Source: Chloroflexota bacterium (GTDB lineage Bacteria > Chloroflexota > Anaerolineae > Anaerolineales > Villigracilaceae). Taken from it: DNA of 48,203 nucleotides. The notes beneath the pieces are model-generated. The model had not been told where the DNA came from. It saw only the letters and a list, made by a program, of their open reading frames with translations, and did not search any database. The stretch spans positions 1 to 48,203 of the forward strand of contig JACRLB010000013.1 in NCBI GenBank assembly GCA_016235445.1, given 5' to 3'. This document shows, piece after piece, positions 40,376-48,203 of the stretch (positions are counted from its first letter, which is position 1; each line of letters starts with the position of its first letter). The translations under genes were made by a program, and so were the position numbers.

Positions 40376-40450
40376 GACCGCGAAGCGCGCAGAAAAACGC
40401 GGATAAATTCTTTTAAATCAGCGAAAATCAGCGTTCATCTGCGTCCGATT
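40376..40450. repeat. Degraded AATCAGCG-type intergenic repeat
   Basis: Contains ACGCGGATAAATTC, AATCAGCGAAAATCAGCG and CATCTGCGTCCG, similar in style to the 4596-4662 repeat (CGCTAATCC, GATCAGCGCGGATTAG). The remainder of the 298-bp gap 40322-40619 carries a terminator at 40510-40541 and no gene. Confidence 0.5.
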
Positions 40451-40509
40451 AAAGCTTGTGGCTTATTACCGATAAAGTCTAATATTCAAACGGCCTTCGT
40501 TAACATTTT

Positions 40510-40541
40510 AAATCGGGGCGACCAATTGGCCGCCCCGATTT
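40510..40541. terminator. Palindromic terminator after the oxidase structural genes
   Basis: Perfect 11-bp arms AAATCGGGGCG / CGCCCCGATTT (40510-40520, 40531-40541) with an inner CCAATTGG palindrome. It lies 78 nt downstream of the subunit III stop on the minus strand; T-rich sequence follows mainly on the plus side. Confidence 0.65.
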
Positions 40542-40619
40542 GTTTGTTCGATATTCTCTTTATACCAGAAAGCGCGGTGCAATACCAGAACCGCCCACTC
40601 GCTGAGTTGGAGCGCGGGA

Positions 40620-41387
<768 letters not shown>

Positions 41388-41402
41388 ATGAATCCCTCCC
41401 CT

Positions 41403-43256
41403 TTATTTATGTTTTGCGAATTCAACGTACTTCGAACCGGCCAAACCGTAATCGTACGGTTCGCCGACCACTTCGAAGGGGTGCTCGTAGTTATGAGCGG
41501 GCATGGGCGATTCCACCTGCCATTCGGGCGAGCGGGAATTCCAAACGTTGCCCTTGGCAACTTCACCATTGCGCAGTGAGGTAATCAAATTGATGAAGAA
41601 AACCAGCACCGAAAGGGCAATGAGAAAGCCTGCAATCGTAAGGACAAAATGCGTAGGCTGGAAACCCATGGCGGGGTCATAGTCTGCAATGCGGCGGCGC
41701 ATTCCATTCAAACCGATATACATCATACCGAGGGTCATGACAAAGAACGAGGGGGTCATCAACCAGAAGTGGATTTTGCCCAGGGTTTCGTTCATGCGGC
41801 GGCCGGTCGCTTTCGGGAACCAGTAGTAGAGCGCCGCAAAGAATGGGAACATAAATCCACCGAACATCGTGTCGTGGAAGTGGCCCACGATCCAGTAGGT
41901 ATCATGCAGGTGCAGGTCAGTGGATACGGTTGCATTCGGGGGGCCTGTCAAACCGCCGAGCAGGAAGACAAACACCGCGCCAACTGTAAAGAGCATTGGG
42001 GTTGGAACTGGGGTGTCGATCTTTCCCTTCCAAATCGTGGCAGTCCACGAGAAGAACTTTACACCGGTCGGCACAGCCACCAACAACGTGCTGTACATGA
42101 ACGGTACGCGCAGGTATTCATTCATGCCGGAGGTAAACATGTGATGCGCCCAAACCAGGAAGCCGACCAGGGCAATGCCAAGGGAAGACATGGCAATCCA
42201 CTTGTACCCGAATAACGGCTTGCGGGCAAAAACGGGCAGTAATTCAGAAACGATGCCCAAACCTGGCAGAATAAATACGTACACCGCAGGGTGCGAGTAG
42301 AACCAGAAGAGGTGCTGGAAGAGAACCGGATTCCCGCCTTTGACCGGGTCGAAGAAACCCATGCCAAACAAGCGCTGGAACATAACCATTTGAAACGAGA
42401 GACCGATCAACTGGGTTGCGGTCAACGCGATCAACGATGTGGCGATGGATGCCCAGACGAAGATAGGCATTCGGAAAGCGGTCATACCTTTTGCACGCAT
42501 ACGCACAACGGTGGCAATCAAATTCAACCCGCCGAGAACGGAAGACCAGCCCACAATGAACACAGCCAGGAAGAAAGTTTGCTGACCAACCAGGTTCATG
42601 TTCGCCGAAAGGGGCGGATACCCCGTCCAGCCGGTCTCGATTCCGCCGAGGGCCATACTGCTGAGAAGCCACACCGCGGCAGGGACAACGATCCAAAAAG
42701 CAAAAGAGTTCAAGCGGGGAAAGGCCATATCGTGCGCGCCAACGAGCAGGGGCACGAGGTAGTTCATCATGCCGCCAATACCCAGCAGAATCACCACGAT
42801 CATGACAATGCCGTGCATGGACATCAACGTATTGTATTGGGCGGGCTTGAGAAATTGCATCCCTTCGAATGCCAATTCAGTGCGGAAGATCAACGCAAAC
42901 GTTCCACCCACGATCATGACGATCAAGGCTGTTACCGTATACTGGATTCCAATTACCTTGTGATCCAGCGAGGGACCAAAATACTTTTCCCAGCCAGGTT
43001 TATCTTCATGATGGTCGGATGTAATTTCACCCCGCCACCACTTGAACCAATCGCCCATCACACCATGCCCCACCAGGAATGTGAGGGTGCCAAGAAAACC
43101 GCCAAAGACCCAGGCGTGTTCAGTTACAAGAAAGGGCCCCGTGGCTTGCAATCCCATTGCGGCGCGGATGCCAACCACGATTCCGATTCCCACCAGCAGG
43201 CCAACCACCTGCCATACTATCCCGCGAATTAGCGGAATGGAATATATCTTTTTCAT
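41403..43256 (-). CDS. ctaD: Cytochrome c oxidase subunit I (A2-type)
   Basis: The protein is 617 aa with at least 12 spans; it holds heme a and the heme a3-CuB site where O2 is reduced. Motifs: MSMHGIVMIVV (heme a ligand), WFYSHPAVYVFILPGLGI with Y320, S321, H322 (CuB region), WAHHMFTSGM (two CuB histidines), PTGVKFFSW (K-channel) and VGHFHDTMFGG (heme ligands). The glutamate of the A1-type GHPEVY is absent and replaced by the YSHP pattern, the sign of A2-type oxidases. ATG 43256 has GGAGG 8 nt upstream. It lies between subunits II and IV-III in one operon. Confidence 0.95.
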   Translation of the reverse strand: MKKIYSIPLIRGIVWQVVGLLVGIGIVVGIRAAMGLQATGPFLVTEHAWVFGGFLGTLTFLVGHGVMGDWFKWWRGEITSDHHEDKPGWEKYFGPSLDHKVIGIQYTVTALIVMIVGGTFALIFRTELAFEGMQFLKPAQYNTLMSMHGIVMIVVILLGIGGMMNYLVPLLVGAHDMAFPRLNSFAFWIVVPAAVWLLSSMALGGIETGWTGYPPLSANMNLVGQQTFFLAVFIVGWSSVLGGLNLIATVVRMRAKGMTAFRMPIFVWASIATSLIALTATQLIGLSFQMVMFQRLFGMGFFDPVKGGNPVLFQHLFWFYSHPAVYVFILPGLGIVSELLPVFARKPLFGYKWIAMSSLGIALVGFLVWAHHMFTSGMNEYLRVPFMYSTLLVAVPTGVKFFSWTATIWKGKIDTPVPTPMLFTVGAVFVFLLGGLTGPPNATVSTDLHLHDTYWIVGHFHDTMFGGFMFPFFAALYYWFPKATGRRMNETLGKIHFWLMTPSFFVMTLGMMYIGLNGMRRRIADYDPAMGFQPTHFVLTIAGFLIALSVLVFFINLITSLRNGEVAKGNVWNSRSPEWQVESPMPAHNYEHPFEVVGEPYDYGLAGSKYVEFAKHK

Positions 43257-43274
43257 TTTCAGTTCCTCCACCAG

Positions 43275-44276
43275 TTATTTAAGTGACTTGATGTACGCGA
43301 TAATATCGGCTAGTTCCTCGGTTGTAAATGTGAACGGCTTCATGACTGTCGGCGAATACCCTTCCACTTCTTTGACCGCCGGGTCCAGAATGGATTCAGT
43401 AATGAACGCTTCATCCGCGGTGACGGTTGATCCATCCGCGAGGGTGACTTGTGAACCGAACAAACCAAACCATGATGGAGCGGAAGGCCCGGGTTGAGGC
43501 GTGATTGAATGACAGCCAAGACAGCCATTTTCCGTGACCAGCTTTCTGCCGCGCCCTTCCGGAGTTGCCGCAGAAGCGATCTCTATTTGCTCCGCCACCC
43601 AGGTGTCATAATCTGCCTGGGAACTGACAATAACGGGTCCCTCCATAAATGCATGGTTCGAACCGCACAATTCTGCACAGCGGACTTTGTAGGCGCCCTC
43701 CAGCATCGGGGTGATTCTGTATTCGGTCACCCGGCCAGGCACAACGTCCTGTTTGACGCGGAATTCAGGCACCCAAAAAGAGTGGATCACATCCACCGCT
43801 TCCATTTTGAGAATGACTTGCTTCCAGACAGGGAGATGCAATTCTGAAGAGGCGAATCCTTGAGGATATTCATACGTCCACGAAAATTGCTGGGCTTTTA
43901 CCTTCACCACCATCGCATTCGTGTCTGTAATGCGGCGGCTTTCGCCCAGGGAATAGGCCCCCATGTAAGCAAAGGCAACCACGATGATTAGTGGAACTAC
44001 TGTCCATGCAATTTCAAGGGGGGTATTGCCTTCGATATGTTCGGCGTCACTCGTATCCCCTTTCTTTCGCCGAAAGACGATCATGCTATAGAATATCGGA
44101 ACCATGATCAGTGCGAACAGGAACGATATGGCTATAACCTGCCAGTTCCACATCCAGTCAATCGGAACTGCTTGAGCGCTGGCCTGCACAGGCATCAAAT
44201 CAACTGAGTTGACGCCAACGTATGTGAGGACAGCAAAAACAATGACCAAAATTCCCACCACCACAATATGTATCAT
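43275..44276 (-). CDS. ctaC: Cytochrome c oxidase subunit II with fused cytochrome c domain (caa3-type)
   Basis: The protein is 333 aa. Two N-terminal spans (about 5-25, 47-68) and a third before the external domain (about 98-115), then the CuA domain with C200, C204, H208 and M211 in CAELCGSNHAFM, and upstream AQQFSWTYEYP. The C-terminal 90 residues form a class I cytochrome c with heme-binding CLGCH (C252, C255, H256) and a likely methionine ligand in TVMKPF. The fusion defines a caa3-type enzyme that accepts electrons through its own heme c. GGAGAG lies before ATG 44276. It is the first gene of the oxidase unit. Confidence 0.95.
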   Translation of the reverse strand: MIHIVVVGILVIVFAVLTYVGVNSVDLMPVQASAQAVPIDWMWNWQVIAISFLFALIMVPIFYSMIVFRRKKGDTSDAEHIEGNTPLEIAWTVVPLIIVVAFAYMGAYSLGESRRITDTNAMVVKVKAQQFSWTYEYPQGFASSELHLPVWKQVILKMEAVDVIHSFWVPEFRVKQDVVPGRVTEYRITPMLEGAYKVRCAELCGSNHAFMEGPVIVSSQADYDTWVAEQIEIASAATPEGRGRKLVTENGCLGCHSITPQPGPSAPSWFGLFGSQVTLADGSTVTADEAFITESILDPAVKEVEGYSPTVMKPFTFTTEELADIIAYIKSLK

Positions 44277-44341
44277 ATTCTCTCTCCTTTTTAGCCCAAA
44301 ATCGAAGTGAGCGGAAACCACCCCGCAACACAAACTAACGT

Positions 44342-44370
44342 AATTTACCAAATACTCTACAATTTGTCAC
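44342..44370 (-). promoter_or_regulatory. Candidate promoter of the oxidase operon
   Basis: On the minus strand GTGACA (44370-44365), 17-nt spacer, TAAATT (44347-44342), leaving a leader of about 60 nt before ATG 44276. Fair match at both boxes. The remaining gap up to 44531 holds no gene. Confidence 0.5.
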
Positions 44371-44531
44371 TATTTTTGGGGACATTTGTACCGCATTGCG
44401 CGGACACGAAATACATACCGATAAGCCTGCAAAACCCTGCTTAATAATATTAACCCTAAATTATAGCTTCCTTAACACAGGGTTAACTAAATCGTTGCGC
44501 TCTGCGCAGGCTCAAAAGGTGACTGAAGTAT

Positions 44532-45341
44532 TTATCTCAACCCTTCGAACAAATCCGTTTCCAACTTTCTTCCCCCATTCACCAAACTGAAGGCTCGGTA
44601 AAAAGTCCCCTGCATTGCCAGCACAGGGACGGCGGCGTCTTCGTGCATTTCGGCAAGCGCGCCCAAAGTGGGCAACTGGCTTTGGTGGCATTGAATCGCG
44701 CGCCAGGCGATGTGACAATGCGCGGCCGTGTCGATGCGCGTGGTGATCATCCATTCCTTCCAGGCGAATTCGCCGCGCAGTTGGTCATCTACAGGGAAGG
44801 TCATGTCGCCCATAAATGGAGTGATGAGGTTGATGAAATTTTCGCCATCCACCATGTAATACAATTTCGAGACTCGATGAGATGGGAGATTTTCAGGGTC
44901 GGTGTAACTTGAGTCTGCGGCGCAGACGATGGCGGCGGAGGTGAATTGCGCAATGGCGATGTGGTCGGGGTGGCCGTAATTTCCGTCAGGAGGGAATGTG
45001 ACAACCACTTGCGGTTTGATGTTGCGGATGTGCGTGACAATCTTTGCAATTGCTTCGGCATGATCGGCTTTGTCCACGTCGCCATCTATGTAGCCGAGGA
45101 AGGAGAGGCTTTTCACGCCGAGTTCGTGGACGGCATTTTCCAATTCCTGCGTGCGGAGTTGGCCGAGTCTGTCTGGGCCTGGATTCTGCTGTTCGGAACC
45201 GAACCAGCCTCTCTCGCCGCGTGAAGCGCAGATCAGGTGTGTATCAACTCTTTCAGCGGAATACTTCGCCAGCGTGCCGCCCATCCCCATTGATTCGTCA
45301 TCTGGATGCGCAAATACGGCGAGAAGTTTTAGTAAATTCAT
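44532..45341 (-). CDS. PIG-L/LmbE family deacetylase
   Basis: The protein is 269 aa. This zinc-dependent family removes acetyl groups from N-acetylglucosaminyl compounds (for example in bacillithiol or mycothiol synthesis). Motifs: LAVFAHPDDESMGMGGTL (zinc ligands H, D, D), LICASRGERGWFG, VVVTFPPDGNYGHPDHIAIAQFTSAA (zinc histidine) and a C-terminal MITTRIDTAAHCHIAWRAIQCHQSQ with further conserved histidines. Whether it acts in a thiol pathway cannot be told since no glycosyltransferase or ligase partner is nearby. AGGAG lies before ATG 45341; a perfect 33-nt palindrome abuts that site. Confidence 0.88.
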   Translation of the reverse strand: MNLLKLLAVFAHPDDESMGMGGTLAKYSAERVDTHLICASRGERGWFGSEQQNPGPDRLGQLRTQELENAVHELGVKSLSFLGYIDGDVDKADHAEAIAKIVTHIRNIKPQVVVTFPPDGNYGHPDHIAIAQFTSAAIVCAADSSYTDPENLPSHRVSKLYYMVDGENFINLITPFMGDMTFPVDDQLRGEFAWKEWMITTRIDTAAHCHIAWRAIQCHQSQLPTLGALAEMHEDAAVPVLAMQGTFYRAFSLVNGGRKLETDLFEGLR

Positions 45342-45352
45342 AATGGCTCCTA

Positions 45353-45385
45353 AAATGACAGTCACCTTTAAGGTGACTGTCATTT
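45353..45385 (-). promoter_or_regulatory. Perfect 33-nt palindrome next to the PIG-L ribosome binding site
   Basis: Arms of 16 nt (AAATGACAGTCACCTT and inverse) around one central base, in the 45-nt gap between the FMN-binding gene stop (45387) and the PIG-L ATG (45341). On the minus strand it is followed by TTTTAGGAG, so the U-tail is short and runs straight into the Shine-Dalgarno. It may be a terminator or an RNA hairpin that controls translation. A half-site AGGTGACTG occurs at 44515-44524 just after the PIG-L gene. Confidence 0.7.
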
Positions 45386-45386
45386 G

Positions 45387-45860
45387 TTATCTTGCGGACG
45401 CTTTTTTGAGGGCTTCAGGTGTAATGTTATATGCTTTCGAAAAACCCGCCACGTATCTTCCGCCTTTGGGCCTGATGCGCCAGAAACTGAAATCTGCCAG
45501 CTTGAATAATTGTCCGGCTTCGGGGAAGCGCGCAAGATACATTTCTTTGATCGGGGTGTAGCCGGGCTCTCCATTTTGAATCATTTCAGCATAGCCGCGG
45601 ATGGACACGCGCGCCAGGGTCTGCGGGTCGGCTCTGCCGTCATCGGTTTCGGCAATCATCAAACTTACCTGTTTGTTTTTTTGCATATCCATCGTATGCT
45701 GGGCAAGTTTGCTGACGTGAATATAGAAAGCGGAAAAATCATCCACGCTGACGTAGGCCGCCATGGAAATTTGCGGCGCTTCATCCCGCAGGGTGGCGAG
45801 AGATGCAATTCGTGTACTGCGAATGATGTGCGCTAAAAGTTTTTCCGACTGTGCATCCAT
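45387..45860 (-). CDS. Pyridoxamine 5'-phosphate oxidase-like/HugZ-type FMN-binding protein
   Basis: The protein is 157 aa with a split-barrel flavin-binding fold: RIASLATLRDEAPQISMAAYVSVDDFSAFYIHVSKLAQHTMDMQKNKQVSLMIAE (read in parts), then ARVSIRGYAEMIQNG and FWRIRPKGGRYVAGFSKAYNI at the end. This end, with GGRYVxGFGxA, is typical of the HugZ heme-utilisation group of the PNPOx superfamily; enzymatic substrate not determined. ATG 45860 lies 1 nt after the stop of the FHA gene, indicating coupling; a GTG at 45869 is possible. Confidence 0.82.
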   Translation of the reverse strand: MDAQSEKLLAHIIRSTRIASLATLRDEAPQISMAAYVSVDDFSAFYIHVSKLAQHTMDMQKNKQVSLMIAETDDGRADPQTLARVSIRGYAEMIQNGEPGYTPIKEMYLARFPEAGQLFKLADFSFWRIRPKGGRYVAGFSKAYNITPEALKKASAR

Positions 45861-45861
45861 A

Positions 45862-46518
45862 TTACTCACCGTTCGGGGGGTTGTCTAAACGCAGGCCGTG
45901 TCCGCGCACGGTATCAATATATTGGTGGCTTGGGTCGAGCACGGCCAGCCGATCCCGCAGGCGGCGGATGAGGGCATCCAAAGCCTGGTCGGATACGCCT
46001 GCCATTTGATCTTCGCCCCACACCACGGCAACCAGATCACTGCGGCTGATGACCTGTCCCTGCTTTTCGTACAACATCCATAATAATTTAAATTGCTGGG
46101 CTGATAATGGCGGCACCACCTGCTGTTGATGCACCCAGACCTGCCGCGATTTCTGATCCATCACCAAACGTCCCTGGCGCAGTCCGCCTTCGGCAAGCGG
46201 CATGGTGGCATCGGAGGTGAGGAAGATAAATTGCTGGGCAAGGGCAATGCCAAGCAGGTCGCCATCCTGTAACATCACGGGGGCGGTGATTTCCGTGCCG
46301 TTGTGGTTCGTGCCATTTTTACTGCCGAGGTCTTCCATGGTGACCCCTTCCGCTGTGGGAGTGACGCGCGCGTGAAAGCGCGAGACCTGCCTATCCTGGA
46401 CGTTAATATCGCAGGTGGGGTCGCGGCCTACCATCAATGTGCGGCTCAACGCCCAGCGCTGTCCTTTCAGCGGGCCATCCTGGGCAACCAGAATTGGATA
46501 ATCATCTTCGTGTTCCAT
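45862..46518 (-). CDS. FHA domain-winged helix DNA-binding regulator
   Basis: The protein is 218 aa. N-terminal FHA domain (about 15-100: LMVGRDPTCDINVQDRQVSRFHARV, LGSKNGTNHNGTEI), which binds phosphothreonine; C-terminal OmpR-type winged helix (about 118-215: LSAQQFKLLWMLYEKQGQVISRSDLVAVVW, DALIRRLRDRL, YIDTVRGHGLRL). So it links Ser/Thr phosphorylation to transcription. ATG 46518 (MEHEDDY) has GAGGA 5 nt upstream; the longer ATG at 46542 has no site. The Ser/Thr kinase at 46923 is divergent, 404 bp away, and is a plausible upstream partner. Confidence 0.88.
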   Translation of the reverse strand: MEHEDDYPILVAQDGPLKGQRWALSRTLMVGRDPTCDINVQDRQVSRFHARVTPTAEGVTMEDLGSKNGTNHNGTEITAPVMLQDGDLLGIALAQQFIFLTSDATMPLAEGGLRQGRLVMDQKSRQVWVHQQQVVPPLSAQQFKLLWMLYEKQGQVISRSDLVAVVWGEDQMAGVSDQALDALIRRLRDRLAVLDPSHQYIDTVRGHGLRLDNPPNGE

Positions 46519-46590
46519 AATTTCCTCAAATGCCGGTTTCATGATTGAAAAATTTCGATATCAGAATTAAGAGGCTGTTGCTTAACACCT

Positions 46591-46670
46591 TTTTGTACAC
46601 GGAACAAACGGATTGCGCGGATTCGAACGGAGGAAACATTTTAAAAATCCGTGATTACCCGTGTACAAAA
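46591..46670. repeat. Palindromic GTACACGG-family element
   Basis: Arms TTTTGTACACGG (46591-46602) and CCGTGTACAAAA (46659-46670), with GGATTGCGCGG, CATTTTAAAAATCCGTGA between. Same outer arm as at 8025 and 18767. It lies between the divergent FHA and kinase genes; the rest of this 404-bp gap has only promoter-like sequence. Confidence 0.72.
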
Positions 46671-46727
46671 GAGCAGGCAAGGCCAGCCAAGAAACACTCA
46701 CCAGACCCAAATCCCATTCGGATTAAA

Positions 46728-46773
46728 TTGACATGCGCGGACAATACTAGATAACAATAAAGACGTTTATAAT
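46728..46773 (+). promoter_or_regulatory. Promoter-like boxes before the Ser/Thr kinase
   Basis: TTGACA (46728-46733) followed after 16 nt by GATAAC (46750-46755). A separate TATAAT (46768-46773) lacks a good -35 at 17 nt. Either would leave a leader of about 140-160 nt before 46923. Confidence 0.4.
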
Positions 46774-46922
46774 ATAGCAGAAAAGTGGATTTCTGTGCAT
46801 GATTATATTGTAACTTTCATGTTCCCGCCGCTTTTGTTACAGCACACGGTACGTTGCGGCATGGACAGTGATACACGCCGAAAATATCACTGACAAAGCA
46901 GAAGCCATCAAAAGGAGAAGAT

Positions 46923-47912
46923 TTGCCCCAATCATTAATGAGCGGGGAGATCCTGCGTGACCGCTACAAGATCCGTGAACAGATCGGGCAGGGCGGCACG
47001 GGCAGTATATACCTTGCAGAAGATACTCGTTTGCAGGGCAGGCTATGTGCGCTTAAAGAAGTTGAGCACAATCAGGCGCTCCCAACAGAAGTTTTCAAGC
47101 AGGCTCGCGAACAATTCTTTCGCGAGGCTTCTGTGCTTGCGCGCCTCGACCACCCCAACCTGCCAAAGGTTTCAGATTATTTTCCAGAAGGTCCGCGCGA
47201 TTATCTCGTGATGGATTATGTGCCCGGCAAGGACTTGCGCGAACGAATGCAGGAAGCGCGCCGCAACAAAACCTTCCTTTCGGAAAAAGAAGTTCTGCGC
47301 TGGGCCGCACAAATTGCGGATGCACTGAGCTATCTTCATCACCAGGCCCCGCCCATCATCCACCGTGACATCAAGCCGAGCAATCTCAAAATCACACCCA
47401 GCGGATTGATCAAACTCGTGGACTTCGGCCTTGTTAAGATCATGGCTCCCGATGAAGTGACCATCACCATCATTCAGGGGCAAGGCACCGCGCATTACAC
47501 TCCGCTCGAACAATATGGCGGAGACGACACCCACACCGATCCGCGTGCTGATATTTTTTCATTCGGCGCGACTCTCTATCACCTGTTGACGAATGAGCCG
47601 CCCACCGAAGCACGCAAACGCTTCCTCGATACCCGTAGCCTGGTTCCGCCTCGAGAGATCAACCCTCACCTCAGCAGTCACGTGGAAAAAGCCATCCTGT
47701 GGGCCATGTCACTGCACCCGGACAACCGCCCAGTCAATGTGCTTGATCTCCGTGATGCCTTGCTCGGAAAAACAGAAACGCCTACCAAACCGGGCCTGGA
47801 TCGTTCAAGTTTTGATGCGCCGCACATTACAATCTTCACGCCAGAACAGATCGCAGGCTACACCGCAATTGGATTATTCTTGATTGGGCTGATCACTACT
47901 TTATTGAGATAG
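46923..47912 (+). CDS. Membrane-anchored Ser/Thr protein kinase
   Basis: The protein is 329 aa, a Hanks-type kinase that phosphorylates proteins on Ser/Thr. The catalytic set is complete: glycine loop GQGGTGSIY, K45 in CALKEV, HRDIKPSN with D149, DFG at D167-G169, and DPRADIFSFGATLYHLLT. The C-terminal span (about 304-325: IAGYTAIGLFLIGLITTLL) anchors it, leaving no external sensor domain. TTG 46923 is the start by virtue of GGAG 5 nt upstream (codons TTG CCC CAA); an ATG follows at 46938. It faces away from the FHA regulator gene and is a candidate kinase for it. Confidence 0.92.
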   Translation: MPQSLMSGEILRDRYKIREQIGQGGTGSIYLAEDTRLQGRLCALKEVEHNQALPTEVFKQAREQFFREASVLARLDHPNLPKVSDYFPEGPRDYLVMDYVPGKDLRERMQEARRNKTFLSEKEVLRWAAQIADALSYLHHQAPPIIHRDIKPSNLKITPSGLIKLVDFGLVKIMAPDEVTITIIQGQGTAHYTPLEQYGGDDTHTDPRADIFSFGATLYHLLTNEPPTEARKRFLDTRSLVPPREINPHLSSHVEKAILWAMSLHPDNRPVNVLDLRDALLGKTETPTKPGLDRSSFDAPHITIFTPEQIAGYTAIGLFLIGLITTLLR

Positions 47913-47945
47913 ACCTGGACTGCAACTCGCTTGCTCGAAATAAAA

Positions 47946-47973
47946 AAGTCCAACGTCTCCTGACGTTGGACTT
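47946..47973. terminator. Hairpin after the kinase gene
   Basis: Perfect 12-bp stem AAGTCCAACGTC / GACGTTGGACTT with TCCT loop. The T-run is on the minus strand (AAAAAA at 47942-47947 on the plus strand), so it stops leftward transcription from the transposase-like gene at 48078 and may also end the kinase gene. From 47974 to 48077 nothing else is recognised. Confidence 0.75.
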
Positions 47974-48077
47974 CATCATTCATTTTGCTACCCTACATTT
48001 TCCTCGTAAAAAACCCTAAAGGTCTTTCTTGCCAATCAGGAATTTGCGAAGGGAATGGAAACCTTTAGTAATTTGAA

Positions 48078-48203
48078 TTAAATAACTATCGAATTAGGAA
48101 TGGCGCGATAGTTCCAAGCAGGTAAGAAGTCGTCAAAGACAATGCGCATGGTTTGTTTAAAGTCATCGGCGACTTTTCGTCCAGTTTGGTAAATGGTTTC
48201 AAT
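48078..48203 (-). CDS. Transposase-like C-terminus (partial)
   Basis: Only the last 41 codons are in the window; the gene continues past the right edge. The end reads IETIYQTGRKVADDFKQTMR, then IVFDDFLPAWNYRAIPNSIVI. The spacing Y-x2-G-x-K-V-x-D ... F-x3-W-N-Y-x2-I-P fits the C-terminus of ISAzo13-type (Rhodopirellula-type) transposases as I recall them. Based on short sequence only. A hairpin at 47946-47973 would end it. Confidence 0.45.
   Translation of the reverse strand: METIYQTGRKVADDFKQTMRIVFDDFLPAWNYRAIPNSIVI

Noticed and set aside
42291-43232. Open frame of 313 codons on the plus strand
   Set aside because: It is antisense to oxidase subunit I; composition (His/Gln/Arg-rich) and lack of motifs mark it as a shadow.
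43275-44351. Longer N-terminus for oxidase subunit II (25 extra codons)
   Set aside because: GGAGAG precedes ATG 44276 at correct spacing and the signal/anchor begins there; the upstream part overlaps the promoter-like region.

Overview
The window is a GC-moderate bacterial chromosome segment that reads as Chloroflexota, most likely class Anaerolineae. This is inferred from overall gene content and style: a short three-S1-domain protein, a GldA/F/G-like exporter with a DUF4340 partner, a caa3-type oxidase locus with unusual fusions, many GAF/HD-GYP/GGDEF/FHA/Ser-Thr-kinase signalling proteins, and dense intergenic palindromic repeats. No rRNA, tRNA or classical CRISPR array was seen. Both ends touch mobile elements: a 5' transposase fragment at 1-74 and a 3' transposase-like fragment at 48078-48203.

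Layout. 1-414: insertion-sequence edge and palindromic repeats. 415-2773 (-): ABC exporter (ATPase plus an ABC-2 permease carrying a SpoIIM-like C-terminal domain). 3115-7853 (-): lgt, a CDP-alcohol phosphatidyltransferase, an FtsK/SpoIIIE translocase and an S1-domain protein. 8313-10223 (-): large membrane sensor-like protein. 10275-12817 (-): GNAT acetyltransferase, two-TM protein with an external domain, purine nucleoside phosphorylase. 12980-17674 (+): adjacent HD-GYP and GGDEF proteins (c-di-GMP turnover). 17708-22331 (-): threonine aldolase, RluD-like pseudouridine synthase, signal peptidase II, alanine racemase, DUF1761 protein. 22699-23625 (-): conserved protein of unknown function. 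23874-27485 (+): threonine/serine dehydratase, homocysteine methyltransferase, two acidic hypothetical proteins. 27590-28003 (-): lipoprotein-like. 28533-32533 (+): GldA/F/G-like exporter with DUF4340 protein. 32696-33910 (+): principal-type sigma-70 factor. 33999-37045 (+): two polytopic GT-C-like membrane proteins. 37172-44276 (-): cytochrome oxidase structural genes (II with cytochrome c domain, I of A2 type, IV-III fusion) followed by Sco, a cupredoxin-like membrane protein, SURF1 and a heme A/heme O synthase fusion. 44532-46518 (-): PIG-L deacetylase, FMN-binding PNPOx-like protein, FHA-winged-helix regulator. 46923-47912 (+): Ser/Thr kinase.

How it works together. The oxidase block is a self-contained caa3 oxidase biogenesis locus: structural subunits, copper delivery (Sco, cupredoxin-like), assembly (SURF1) and heme O/A synthesis, so the organism can probably respire oxygen. 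Lgt and LspA cover two steps of lipoprotein maturation; Alr, FtsK and the phosphatidyltransferase serve envelope and division functions.

The most unusual content is in the repeats. Intergenic spaces are filled with palindromic elements that share arms and are nested inside one another, up to three levels (18767-18991). One 120-bp palindromic element sits exactly in frame inside the alanine racemase gene (21218-21337), adding 40 residues, and shares an inner module with the triple-nested intergenic element. This suggests modular, still mobile or formerly mobile, miniature palindromic elements able to enter genes without breaking them.
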